Source: JABCPE02 sp963518845
GTDB taxonomy: Bacteria > Bacteroidota > Bacteroidia > Flavobacteriales > Weeksellaceae
Assembly: GCA_963518845.1 (NCBI GenBank)
Contig: CAUQKV010000003.1
Span: 47,852 to 111,851 of the forward strand
Direction: 5' to 3'
DNA length: 64,000 nucleotides
Below, piece after piece: positions 50,139 to 58,358 of this stretch (positions are counted from its first letter, which is position 1; every line of letters starts with the position of its first letter). Below the pieces are notes generated by a model. The model had not been told where the DNA came from and ran no database searches. It saw nothing but the letters and a program-made list of their open reading frames with translations. Position numbers and translations under genes: made by a program.

Positions 50139-50549
50139 TTATTTACACTTACCTATAATAGTATCTGGGTGGTAAAAATATCCATACTTATCATAATATC
50201 TTATCACTCCTATAGTTTTAAGAGAATCACTCTTACATTTTTCCTTATAAAAATATGCAATTCCCCTTTCTTCTTGGTGTAAATCTAAAAAATGTGAGCT
50301 TGTAGGTCCTCCATCATCTTCCTCATGGGTCAAGAAATATTCTGTATCCCATGAATATTCATAAATTTCTGTATACTCTATTTTTTGGCTTATTAGATAT
50401 TTTTTTAGTTCTTCTTTCAGCAAAGAATCATTTTTGGGTAGATTTTTGACCAAAACCAAATTCATTGTTTCGGATTGATAAAATTCTATTTTTTTCTCTT
50501 TACAAGAAAAAGAGAAAAATCCTATCAGAAAAACAAGATAAAATTTCAT
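50139..50549 (-). CDS. Hypothetical lipoprotein, 136 aa
   Basis: Signal with lipobox FSFSC (C16). The mature protein is charged, with a GGPTSSH segment near its middle and a cysteine near its end (IIGKCK). No family recognised. It starts 6 bp after the HMG-CoA synthase gene and ends 43 bp before dnaX starts, so it is the second gene of a short unit. AT-rich, like other small lipoprotein genes here. Confidence 0.65.
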   Translation of the reverse strand: MKFYLVFLIGFFSFSCKEKKIEFYQSETMNLVLVKNLPKNDSLLKEELKKYLISQKIEYTEIYEYSWDTEYFLTHEEDDGGPTSSHFLDLHQEERGIAYFYKEKCKSDSLKTIGVIRYYDKYGYFYHPDTIIGKCK

Positions 50550-50555
50550 CTAAAT

Positions 50556-51872
50556 TCATCCCTTGAATTGGTACTTTCTCGCTCCATAAGAAAGCGGATT
50601 TTCTCTCTCTATTTCTACTAATCCAAAGCCTTTATAATTAGGATTTACGGATGTTTTCAGCTGTTTTCTATGAAGTTTTTCATAAGTTGAAAAATCCACC
50701 ACTTTTCTATTCCAAAGGGTTTCAAAAAGCTGCCATTTTTCCACAACAGATTTCCAGTTTTCATTTATTTTCCCTGAAAAAACCTTGGATTTAGAACCGC
50801 TTCCATAAGCCAAAAAGCCTAATTCCTTCCCAGAAAGTTCCTCTTCCCTGTCAAAAGACACCTGCAATGCAGACAGCAGCGCCATGAAAACAGAGGCGGT
50901 ATAGAGGTTTCCTATCTCAGAGCTCGCTCTCTGTGATGGCTCTATTTTTTGTTTTATAAAATCCAAATATTCTTCAGACTTAGCAAGGTTTTTTTTCTCT
51001 TCATCAGTCGTGTAGGGCAGGTTGTTTTCTATGCTGTACAACTCTGTGAAAACCCTCTTTCCATGGAATGCATAAGGCAGGTGAAAAATCAGATAATGCC
51101 AGTTTTCATAAGGCTTCACCAAAGAATTTTGAACCTTGTAATGCTCATACGCTTCCCTAATTCTATTTTGGTAGCATTGATTAGAATACTGCCCGTCAAA
51201 AACTGGTTCATCAGAGAAAATCTCCATTTTGTCAGGTGCTGTTTCTGGTGCGTTTTTGAGGTCAGCTTTAGCAATTTCTCTTCTTGGTTTGAAGAAGTCA
51301 AAAACGCTCTCCGTAGCTACTCCCCATTTCCCTTCTATTTCCAGCAAATTCGGTTCTGCTGAAACCAATAAAGCCACTGCGCCAGCGCCCTGCGTATACT
51401 CGCCAGTTGATTTTAGTTCATATTTTGCATAGTCGGAAGCGATTACCACTGCTTTTTTATCGGGATTCACTTTCACAAAATCCAAACAAGTCTGCAAAGC
51501 ATCCACCCCACCAATACAGGCAAAAGTCATATCCACCACATCACAATTCCCAAAACATCTCTCGCCCAGCACCTGTTCCACCATTTGCACCACATAGGTA
51601 GCCGTAGGCTTTGCAGCATCCAAAGCGCTTTCCGTCCCCAAATAAATCTTTGCAATATCTTTGGGCTGGATATTATAGTCTTTTATGAGCTTCAGAAGAG
51701 CCTCCGCCGCGAAGGTTGCCGTATCTTCGTGCACATCGGGAAGAGCCATCTTGTGAAGCCCAAGACCTTTTTCTAACTTAGCCGAATCTATTTCTCTATT
51801 TTCAGCTAACTCATTGATATTCAAATAGAGCGACGGCACATAGAAACTTGCCGCCTCAATTCCATATTTCAT
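50556..51872 (-). CDS. Hydroxymethylglutaryl-CoA synthase
   Basis: Condenses acetyl-CoA and acetoacetyl-CoA to HMG-CoA, feeding the mevalonate route to isoprenoids. The catalytic Cys is C119 in DMTFACIGGVDALQ, a Glu corresponding to the general base is in GTESALDAAKP (E81), and a His is in YLIFHLPYAFHGKR. The 438-residue length and the overall thiolase-fold sequence match bacterial/eukaryotic HMGCS rather than KAS III. The mevalonate kinase gene at 57418 supports a mevalonate pathway. Confidence 0.94.
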   Translation of the reverse strand: MKYGIEAASFYVPSLYLNINELAENREIDSAKLEKGLGLHKMALPDVHEDTATFAAEALLKLIKDYNIQPKDIAKIYLGTESALDAAKPTATYVVQMVEQVLGERCFGNCDVVDMTFACIGGVDALQTCLDFVKVNPDKKAVVIASDYAKYELKSTGEYTQGAGAVALLVSAEPNLLEIEGKWGVATESVFDFFKPRREIAKADLKNAPETAPDKMEIFSDEPVFDGQYSNQCYQNRIREAYEHYKVQNSLVKPYENWHYLIFHLPYAFHGKRVFTELYSIENNLPYTTDEEKKNLAKSEEYLDFIKQKIEPSQRASSEIGNLYTASVFMALLSALQVSFDREEELSGKELGFLAYGSGSKSKVFSGKINENWKSVVEKWQLFETLWNRKVVDFSTYEKLHRKQLKTSVNPNYKGFGLVEIERENPLSYGARKYQFKG

Positions 51873-51901
51873 ACTTTGATTTTCTGGTTTTTATTTTTTT
51901 C

Positions 51902-52756
51902 TTATTTAATTATTCTCTCCAGCACCCACTCTATCATCATTTTTTCAGATTTATGGTGGTCTGCTGCGAACTCTCCTCTTCTTCTGTTTGCAATTACATT
52001 ATTAATAGTAATCGCCTTGTGTCCCAATAATTTAGACATTCCATAGATAGCCGAAGTTTCCATTTCAAAGTTAGTAACTCCTAAATCATTCAACACTTCC
52101 AAAAACTGGTCATCCACAGCTCTCAGCCTCAGCTGTCTTCCCTGCGGTGCATAAAACCCTGGGAAAGTTGCCGTGTTTCCTACATATTTTGCATCTTTGA
52201 AATATTCATACTGACTCTCTGCCCATTCTGAGAAATAAAGCATTGGTTTTATCTTTTCGTATGGGAATTTCGCTAAGAAATTTTTGCTAAATTCATTCTC
52301 AAACTGATAATCTTTGTAAAAATGAAGAAGTCCGTCTAGACCTACCACATTCTGTGTAACCAGCATATTATCCACCTCTACATCAGGATTTACACTTCCA
52401 CAAGTTCCCATACGGAACAACTGCAAAGATTTGTGTTCGGATTTAAATTCTTTGTTTTTCAAATCAATATTCACCAAAGCATCCAGCTCATTCATCACGA
52501 TATCAATATTTTCCGTACCAATACCCGTAGACATCACCGTGATTCTCTCTCCTCTGAGCGTTCCTGTATGTGTGTAAAATTCTCTTTTATTTTTCTTAAT
52601 CTCTACTTTATCAAAGTATTGTGAAACCTTCGGAACACGGTCTGGGTCACCCACCAAAAGAATTTTTTCTGCAATATCTTCTGGCTGAAGATTAAGGTGA
52701 TATACACTTCCATCTGGATTTAAAACCAATTCTGAGGCTGCTAATTTATTTACCAT
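51902..52756 (-). CDS. Nucleoside phosphorylase, uridine phosphorylase type
   Basis: Cleaves a nucleoside with phosphate to free base and ribose 1-phosphate in the salvage pathway. The NP-I fold is evident: LLVGDPDRVPKVSQYFDKVE, then MSTGIGTENIDIVMNEL, FRMGTCGSVNPDVEVDN, and the ribose-binding TNFEMETSAIYGMSKLLGH. The FEMETSA segment is typical of the uridine/purine phosphorylase group; uridine is the likeliest substrate. 284 residues is slightly longer than E. coli Udp. Confidence 0.9.
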   Translation of the reverse strand: MVNKLAASELVLNPDGSVYHLNLQPEDIAEKILLVGDPDRVPKVSQYFDKVEIKKNKREFYTHTGTLRGERITVMSTGIGTENIDIVMNELDALVNIDLKNKEFKSEHKSLQLFRMGTCGSVNPDVEVDNMLVTQNVVGLDGLLHFYKDYQFENEFSKNFLAKFPYEKIKPMLYFSEWAESQYEYFKDAKYVGNTATFPGFYAPQGRQLRLRAVDDQFLEVLNDLGVTNFEMETSAIYGMSKLLGHKAITINNVIANRRRGEFAADHHKSEKMMIEWVLERIIK

Positions 52757-52799
52757 AATAATTTTCTTTTTTTTTATTTAATTTTAAATTTAAACTTCC

Positions 52800-52807
52800 C
52801 AAAGGTA
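52800..52807 (-). promoter_or_regulatory. Promoter -7 box (TACCTTTG) of the nucleoside phosphorylase gene
   Basis: TACCTTTG on the minus strand, with an expected leader of about 40 nt. Confidence 0.5.
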
Positions 52808-52852
52808 AGGAATTTTATTGATTTCCTACTGATAATGTTCATTTCTAAGGCT

Positions 52853-53176
52853 CTACCCTCCTACTCTCTTGGTTTTGTAGCCCATATCAGAGAGAATTTT
52901 CATGATTTTATCGCGGTTGTCTCCTTGGATGATAATCACGCCATCCTTCTCCGAACCACCAATTCCCAGAGTAGTTTTTATTTTTTTGGAAATATTTTTC
53001 AGTTCCTCCTCACTGCCTTCGAAGCCTTCTATCAAAGTAACAGGCTTTCCGTTTCGCCCTTTTTTTTCGTATTTGCAGATGAGCGGTTCTCGCTGCTCGT
53101 GTTGTTCTTCGGGCACCTGAAAGTCCTGCTCTACATGGTCTGGAAAAAGATTTTTCAGCTGGTCTCGTAAATCCAT
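52853..53176 (-). CDS. Translation initiation factor SUI1/eIF1-like protein (YciH)
   Basis: A 107-residue protein with an unstructured charged N-terminus (EEQHEQREPLICKYEKK) and a SUI1 domain: GRNGKPVTLIEGFEG, then KISKKIKTTLGIGGS-like LGIGGSEKDGVIIIQGD and the closing GDNRDKIMKILSDMGYKTKR. Bacterial members are thought to affect start-site selection or stress translation; role not established. The ATG at 53176 is preferred over the in-frame TTG at 53182, which is inside the -7 box. The mRNA is probably leaderless. Confidence 0.88.
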   Translation of the reverse strand: MDLRDQLKNLFPDHVEQDFQVPEEQHEQREPLICKYEKKGRNGKPVTLIEGFEGSEEELKNISKKIKTTLGIGGSEKDGVIIIQGDNRDKIMKILSDMGYKTKRVGG

Positions 53177-53179
53177 AAT

Positions 53180-53187
53180 CAAATATA
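53180..53187 (-). promoter_or_regulatory. Promoter -7 box (TATATTTG) giving leaderless yciH-like mRNA
   Basis: TATATTTG on the minus strand ends 4 nt before the A of ATG 53176 and overlaps the rejected TTG start. The pnp terminator lies just upstream. Confidence 0.55.
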
Positions 53188-53196
53188 TTATTTAAT

Positions 53197-53226
53197 AAAA
53201 AACTCTCATCAGAGTGAGAGTTTTTT
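53197..53226 (-). terminator. Intrinsic terminator of pnp
   Basis: ACTCTCA and TGAGAGT form the stem around a six-base loop, with A and T runs on the flanks, just after the pnp stop codon. Confidence 0.88.
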
Positions 53227-53241
53227 GTTTTTGGTTTAAAA

Positions 53242-55398
53242 CTATTTATCGTTTGTTTTATCCTCTTTTTTTTCTGGTTTTGGAGGTTTTGGTAAAAGAA
53301 CTTTTCTAGAAAGTCTCATTTTCTTTCTGTCATCATAGCCCATGAATTTCACCTCTACTTCATCACCTTCTTTATATGGTACTTTTTCAGTTCTTTCCCA
53401 TGCTATTTCAGAGATATGAAGAAGACCTTCTGTTCCTTTAGCCAACTGGATAAATGCTCCGAACTCCATCACTTTAACGACTTTACCTTTATAAACTTCG
53501 CCAATCACAGGCACAAAAGTAATCTCGTTAATCTGAGCCACTGCTGCATTTATTTTTTCTCTATCCGTTCCAGAAATCTCTATATGTCCTATTTCTCCTC
53601 TCTCTTCTATCGTAATTACAGTATCTGTATCTTTCTGCATTTGCTGGATAATCTTACCACCAGGCCCGATTACCGCACCGATGAAATCTTTCGGAATCTC
53701 CATCATCACAAGTTTTGGAGCGTGTGGTTTCACATCTGCATTTGGCTTATCTATAGTTTTCAGCATTTCGCCTAAAATATGCATTCTACCATCTCTTGCC
53801 TGCATTAGGGCTTTTTCCATAATATCCATAGTAAGTCCTTGGATTTTGATATCCATCTGACAAGCCGTGATTCCCTCGGCAGTTCCAGTTACCTTAAAGT
53901 CCATATCTCCAAGGTGGTCTTCATCTCCTAAAATATCAGAAAGCACTGTCCATTTTCCAGATTCTTTATCCGTAATCAGTCCCATAGCTATTCCTGAAAC
54001 AGGTTTTTTCATCTGAATACCAGCATCCATCAAGGCCATTGTCCCAGCACAAACCGTTGCCATAGAAGAAGAACCATTAGATTCTAAAATATCTGAAACT
54101 ACTCTGATAGTATATGGAGTTTCCTCTGGAATCATCACTTTTAAAGCTCTCTGAGCCAAATTACCATGTCCAATCTCTCTTCTGGAAGTTCCTCTCAATG
54201 GTCTCGCTTCCCCTGTAGAGAACGGAGGGAAATTATAATGAAGGAAGAATCTCTCATCATGCTGAGAAATCACAGAATCTATTCTGTTCGCATCCAATAG
54301 AGAACCCAATGTCACCGTAGTCAAAGACTGAGTTTCCCCTCTTGTAAAGATAGAAGAACCGTGGGCTGCTGGAAGGTAATCCACCTCACACCAAATAGGT
54401 CTTATCTGCTGATTATTTCTACCATCAAGACGGATGTTTTCATTTAAAATCAACTGGCGAACCGCCTCTTTCTGCACATCATGGAAGTAAGTTTTTGCTA
54501 AAACCTCTTTTTCTTCCAATTCTTCTTCTGTATATTTTTCTAAGAACTCATCCACTACTGCACTGAATTTATCACTTCTCTCGTGCTTTGCAGATGGGTC
54601 TTTTGCTATATCGTAATATCTTTGGTAAGCATAATCCCAGATTTCCTTTCTCAGTTCTTCATCATGAGTCTCGTGGCAGTATTCTCTCTTCGTTTGAGCT
54701 TTTTCTATTCTTGCCGCCAATCTTTCCTGAGCTTCTATTTGGATTTTAATTTCTTCATGAGCGAAAGAAATAGCTTCTATCATTTCCTGTTCGGTGATTT
54801 CATCCATTTCCCCTTCTACCATTACGATTGAGTCTTTAGAAGCTCCTACCATAATGTCTAACTCCACTCCACTTTGTAGAGTTTCCCAGCTTGGATTAAT
54901 GCTCAAAACTCCATCTTTCTTAATCACTCTAACCTCTGAGAAAGGTCCATTAAAAGGTATATCTGTAATAGCCACCGCTGCTGAAGCTGCTAGACCTGCC
55001 AAAGAATCTGGCATCACTTTTCCATCGTAGGAAATTAATGAAATCATTACCTGCACTTCCGCATGGAAATCCTCTGGGAAAAGCGGACGCATCACTCTGT
55101 CCACTAATCTCATTGTCAATACTTCATCATCAGAAGGCTTAGACTCTCTTCTGAAAAAGTTCCCTGGAACACGCCCTGCTGCGGAAAATTTTTCTCTATA
55201 ATCTACTGTCAAAGGCAGGAAATCCACTCCTGGGTTTGCATCTTTTGCGGCTACCACAGTTGCTAAAAGCATAGTTCCGCCCATTTTTACCACTACTGCA
55301 CCATCAGCTTGTTTTGCTAATTTACCAGTTTCTATGGTAACTTCTCTACCATCTTTCAGTATGATAGTTTCTGTAATTGCTTGAGGTTTATTACTCAT
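53242..55398 (-). CDS. pnp: Polyribonucleotide nucleotidyltransferase
   Basis: A 3'-5' phosphorolytic exoribonuclease of the RNA degradosome. Two RNase PH domains (about residues 10-230 and 330-550) are joined by an all-helical region; the second contains GDEDHLGDMDFKVTGT and GITACQMDIKI. A KH domain with VIGPGGKIIQQM (near 570-582) and an S1 domain with GKVVKVMEFGAFIQL (about 630-700) follow, then a Lys-rich tail. The length of 718 is normal. Its leader is about 90 nt, long for this genome, and may allow autoregulation. Confidence 0.97.
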   Translation of the reverse strand: MSNKPQAITETIILKDGREVTIETGKLAKQADGAVVVKMGGTMLLATVVAAKDANPGVDFLPLTVDYREKFSAAGRVPGNFFRRESKPSDDEVLTMRLVDRVMRPLFPEDFHAEVQVMISLISYDGKVMPDSLAGLAASAAVAITDIPFNGPFSEVRVIKKDGVLSINPSWETLQSGVELDIMVGASKDSIVMVEGEMDEITEQEMIEAISFAHEEIKIQIEAQERLAARIEKAQTKREYCHETHDEELRKEIWDYAYQRYYDIAKDPSAKHERSDKFSAVVDEFLEKYTEEELEEKEVLAKTYFHDVQKEAVRQLILNENIRLDGRNNQQIRPIWCEVDYLPAAHGSSIFTRGETQSLTTVTLGSLLDANRIDSVISQHDERFFLHYNFPPFSTGEARPLRGTSRREIGHGNLAQRALKVMIPEETPYTIRVVSDILESNGSSSMATVCAGTMALMDAGIQMKKPVSGIAMGLITDKESGKWTVLSDILGDEDHLGDMDFKVTGTAEGITACQMDIKIQGLTMDIMEKALMQARDGRMHILGEMLKTIDKPNADVKPHAPKLVMMEIPKDFIGAVIGPGGKIIQQMQKDTDTVITIEERGEIGHIEISGTDREKINAAVAQINEITFVPVIGEVYKGKVVKVMEFGAFIQLAKGTEGLLHISEIAWERTEKVPYKEGDEVEVKFMGYDDRKKMRLSRKVLLPKPPKPEKKEDKTNDK

Positions 55399-55492
55399 AA
55401 AATTTAATTTTTACTCCGAAATTTCTACTTTCGGACACCTGCGCCACTTCTTTCGGCAGGCATATTGTTAATACTCTATTAATTTTCGTGTG

Positions 55493-55500
55493 CAAAGGTA
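55493..55500 (-). promoter_or_regulatory. Promoter -7 box (TACCTTTG) of pnp
   Basis: TACCTTTG on the minus strand lies 94 bp before the pnp ATG, giving a leader of about 90 nt that contains the dyad-like stretch near 55425-55465. Confidence 0.5.
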
Positions 55501-55540
55501 AGTTTTTTTAAGGGAAAATTTACCATTTTATTAAAAAATA

Positions 55541-55574
55541 AAAAAAGCAACCCAAAATATTGAGTTGCTTTTTT
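55541..55574 (-). terminator. Intrinsic terminator of rpsO
   Basis: AAAAAAGCAAC pairs with GTTGCTTTTTT across a 12-base loop, 15 bp after the rpsO stop. It separates rpsO from pnp. Confidence 0.88.
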
Positions 55575-55589
55575 ATGTTATCTGAATTA

Positions 55590-55859
55590 TTATTTTCTGA
55601 TTCCAAGCTCTGCAATGATAGCTCTATATCTGTTGATATCTTTCTTTTTAAGATAATCCAGAAGTCTTTTTCTCTTACCTACCAATTTTACTAGTGATCT
55701 CTCAGTAGCATAATCTTTGTGGTTAGATTTCAAGTGTTGAGATAAATGATTAATTCTAAATGTGAAAAGAGCGATTTGCCCTTCAGCACTTCCTGTGTCC
55801 TGCGCAGATTTTCCATGTTTTGCGAAAAGTTCTGCTTTTACTTCTTTTGTTAGATACAT
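55590..55859 (-). CDS. rpsO: 30S ribosomal protein S15
   Basis: Primary 16S rRNA binding protein of 89 residues. The conserved stretches DTGSAEGQIALFTFRINHLS, HKDYATERSLVKLVGKRKRL and LDYLKKKDINRY are all present. The gene has its own -7 box and a terminator; pnp follows in the same direction, keeping the classical rpsO-pnp neighbourhood. Confidence 0.98.
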   Translation of the reverse strand: MYLTKEVKAELFAKHGKSAQDTGSAEGQIALFTFRINHLSQHLKSNHKDYATERSLVKLVGKRKRLLDYLKKKDINRYRAIIAELGIRK

Positions 55860-55896
55860 TCCAATATTATTTAAATGATTATTATGTATGAGGCTG

Positions 55897-55904
55897 CAAA
55901 TGTA
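55897..55904 (-). promoter_or_regulatory. Promoter -7 box (TACATTTG) of rpsO
   Basis: TACATTTG on the minus strand, with an expected leader of about 34 nt. No clear -33 box. Confidence 0.5.
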
Positions 55905-55960
55905 AAAATTATTTTTAGAATAAAAAATTTTTTATGCTAATTTTTGTAAATAAATTAAAG

Positions 55961-55968
55961 TATCTTTG
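55961..55968 (+). promoter_or_regulatory. Promoter -7 box (TATCTTTG) of the 188-aa lipoprotein gene
   Basis: TATCTTTG ends 9 bp before the ATG at 55977, so the leader is only about 5 nt. A GTG in frame at 55968 overlaps the box and is rejected as start. Confidence 0.55.
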
Positions 55969-55976
55969 TGCGGAAT

Positions 55977-56543
55977 ATGAATCGGAAAAAATTTATACTA
56001 TTGGGCATCGCAGCTGGGCTTGTTTTGGCTGGCTGTTCTAGTTTTGGGAGTAAATTATTAGGCTATAAACCTAATTATAAATTAGGTAAAGTAAAAAAAA
56101 TAATCTACTTCCAGCCCGCTGTTTTCCCTGAAATAGAAGAAATAAAACCTCCAACAAACCAAGCGTTTTTCAGCGCTGTAACTGACCAAATGAGCCTTTA
56201 TAGCGGCAACATAAAAACCGTTCAAATGGATAGTTCTATGGACTATGACAATGTTGATACTGAATACATTAAGGAAGTTGGAAAGAATAACAATGCCGAA
56301 GCCATAATCGTCCCAAAAGTTAAATACTTCAAAGTAGGTATTGGTAAATATGTGTTTTCTAATCAGGTTTTAGTAAGCCTAAAACTCTACGACAGCGATG
56401 GAAATCTGATAATGGAGAACCAATATGACACCTACAAAGGTAACGCCAGACTCATAGGAAAAGCCGAAAACTCCATAAAAGTAGGAACAAAAGGAGCAAT
56501 CAAAGATTTGATAAAAAATCTACGAAAACTCAAAATGTTTTAA
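55977..56543 (+). CDS. Hypothetical lipoprotein, 188 aa
   Basis: Signal with lipobox LVLAGC followed by SSFGSKLLGYKPNYKLG. The mature part has KIIYFQPAVFPE, an alpha/beta pattern with NNAEAIIVPKVKYFKVG, and ends in a basic segment. It resembles periplasmic lipoproteins that share a LpoB/CsgG-like half-barrel pattern, but I cannot assign it. The ATG at 55977 is chosen over the GTG at 55968. It converges with the UbiA gene, the two stop regions overlapping by 4 bp. Confidence 0.68.
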   Translation: MNRKKFILLGIAAGLVLAGCSSFGSKLLGYKPNYKLGKVKKIIYFQPAVFPEIEEIKPPTNQAFFSAVTDQMSLYSGNIKTVQMDSSMDYDNVDTEYIKEVGKNNNAEAIIVPKVKYFKVGIGKYVFSNQVLVSLKLYDSDGNLIMENQYDTYKGNARLIGKAENSIKVGTKGAIKDLIKNLRKLKMF

Positions 56544-57406
56544 ACAAAAATTCCGCTTACCAGCATAGAAATAACTCCTACAAAAATCCAGATTTTCAGT
56601 AAAATAGACACCACAAAGTAGTTTTTCTTACTTTGATTTCTTAATAAAAGCAAAACAAAAACAAGAAAAATAATCGTAGCTCCAAAATAATACGAATGCA
56701 GACCCAAATCCTGACTTGTCAATATAAATAATGCAAGAAAACCTGCCGATAAAAGTAGCACCTGCACAAGTTTAGATGTTTTTCCAACGCCATAAACTAT
56801 CGGAAAAGTCTGATAACCAAGAGCCTCATCGGCTTCCCGACTAAGCAAATCCTTTATAATATCCATACTCAGCAGGAACAAGAACAAAAACGCCGACAAG
56901 AGAAAAATCCCTATCGTAAAGTACTGATAATAAACTAATATCCCAAAAAACGGATAAACAGAGAGCAGCACATAGGTGAAATTATTTATCAGTAAAATCT
57001 TGCTCAGTTTATGGCTGTAAAACCAAATAAAAAACTGATAAACAATAAAATACAAAAATATTCGCCAAGAGAGATACAGCGAAATTCCCAGCGATAAAAT
57101 ATTCAAAATAAGATAAAAATAAAGGAAATATTTTTTCTTCAGAAAAGCCTGTAATCTAGCTCGAAAAGGCTTAATGATTTTATCCTTTTCCTCATCATAA
57201 AACTGATTTATCAGCCCGCCAGCAGCGATGCTCATCAAGGAACAAAAGATAATTCCATGAATTTTAACATCTGTAAAATCAACAGTTTTAATGATAAAAA
57301 AAGTAAAAACATAAAGCGAAAAAGTAAGAAAAACCAGCCTAAAAATCCTCACTCCCAAAAGCAGACTGACAAACTGCATCGCCCTATGAAGAAAAAGGTT
57401 TTTCAT
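56540..57406 (-). CDS. UbiA family prenyltransferase
   Basis: A polytopic membrane enzyme of 288 residues with about nine helices. The first Asp-rich motif is INQFYDEEKDKIIKPFRARL (an NxxxDxxxD-type metal site) and the second is in LLSMDIIKDLLSREADEALG. UbiA enzymes attach polyprenyl chains to aromatic or glycerol-phosphate acceptors. Because it lies 11 bp after a mevalonate kinase gene, a role using mevalonate-derived prenyl diphosphate is likely; the acceptor is unknown. Confidence 0.88.
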   Translation of the reverse strand: MKNLFLHRAMQFVSLLLGVRIFRLVFLTFSLYVFTFFIIKTVDFTDVKIHGIIFCSLMSIAAGGLINQFYDEEKDKIIKPFRARLQAFLKKKYFLYFYLILNILSLGISLYLSWRIFLYFIVYQFFIWFYSHKLSKILLINNFTYVLLSVYPFFGILVYYQYFTIGIFLLSAFLFLFLLSMDIIKDLLSREADEALGYQTFPIVYGVGKTSKLVQVLLLSAGFLALFILTSQDLGLHSYYFGATIIFLVFVLLLLRNQSKKNYFVVSILLKIWIFVGVISMLVSGIFV

Positions 57407-57417
57407 TCAGAAATTAT

Positions 57418-58344
57418 TTAAAATCTGTAAATCAACTCTTTATGAAAACCTTTCAGCATTTTTTCAGCTTTCTGATAATCCTTAGTAAAGCCTAAAATAT
57501 AACCTCCACCACCACTACCACAGAGTTTGAGATAGTAAGCATTGGTATCCAGACCCTTTTTCCATGCATTGAAAACACTATCTGGAATCATCGGACGGAA
57601 ATGCTCATACGCCCATTTAGAAAGAGCTTTCATGTTCTTAAAAAACGGTGTCATTTCCTTATTCAAAAAGGACTGAATGCAGGCATTATTATACTTGATA
57701 AATTCCTCTTTCAGGGTTTTTCTAAATCCTTCGTTTTTCAATTTTTCAAAGAAAATCTGAACCATAGGCCCTGTTTCTCCCACTACGCCAGAATCGATAA
57801 GGAAAATCGCACCTTTCCCTTCGTTTTCTTCTGGAATTTCAACTCTACCCACATTTTCCTTGTTTTCTATCAAAATAGGCAGGTTCATATAGCAGATTAG
57901 CGGGTCTATTCCCGAACTTTTGCCATGGAAGAAACTTTCCAGCTCTCCGAAAACTTTTTTCAGTTCCTTCAATTCATTTTTCCCAATTTCTTCGGGTTTA
58001 TGCTGAACTACAGAATATCGGTCAAAAATAGCCGCTACCAAAGCCCCAGAACTCCCCACGCCATATCCCTGCGGAATATTAGAATCAAAAAATAACCCAT
58101 TTTCAATATCTTTCTTTAAAGCTGATAAATCTAATCTGAACTGCTCTGGAAGTTCTAATTCTGCTAAATATTCCCAATATTTTTTCAGAGATTCATTGGA
58201 TTTTTTTTCAAACTCTGATTCGAGAGCAGAAAACTTGAAACAACCTTTATAAAAGCTGTATGGCAGGGTCAATCCCTGAGAATTTTCGATAATCCCATAC
58301 TCCCCAAAAAGAAGAATTTTAGCATAAAAAAGAGGATTCGGCAT
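57418..58344 (-). CDS. GHMP kinase, mevalonate kinase type
   Basis: Phosphorylates mevalonate with ATP. The start AKILLFGEYGIIENSQGLTL has the family KxxLxGEY pattern, motif 2 is IPQGYGVGSSGALVAAI (about residues 91-107), a Ser/Lys/Asp region FHGKSSGIDPLIC follows, and motif 3 is LKLCGSGGGGYILGF. The FHGKSSGIDPLICY stretch with a Gly-Ile-Asp triad is characteristic of mevalonate kinase. Together with HMG-CoA synthase at 50556 it indicates isoprenoid synthesis through mevalonate. Co-transcribed with the UbiA gene. Confidence 0.88.
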   Translation of the reverse strand: MPNPLFYAKILLFGEYGIIENSQGLTLPYSFYKGCFKFSALESEFEKKSNESLKKYWEYLAELELPEQFRLDLSALKKDIENGLFFDSNIPQGYGVGSSGALVAAIFDRYSVVQHKPEEIGKNELKELKKVFGELESFFHGKSSGIDPLICYMNLPILIENKENVGRVEIPEENEGKGAIFLIDSGVVGETGPMVQIFFEKLKNEGFRKTLKEEFIKYNNACIQSFLNKEMTPFFKNMKALSKWAYEHFRPMIPDSVFNAWKKGLDTNAYYLKLCGSGGGGYILGFTKDYQKAEKMLKGFHKELIYRF

Positions 58345-58358
58345 TGTTATTTTATTTT

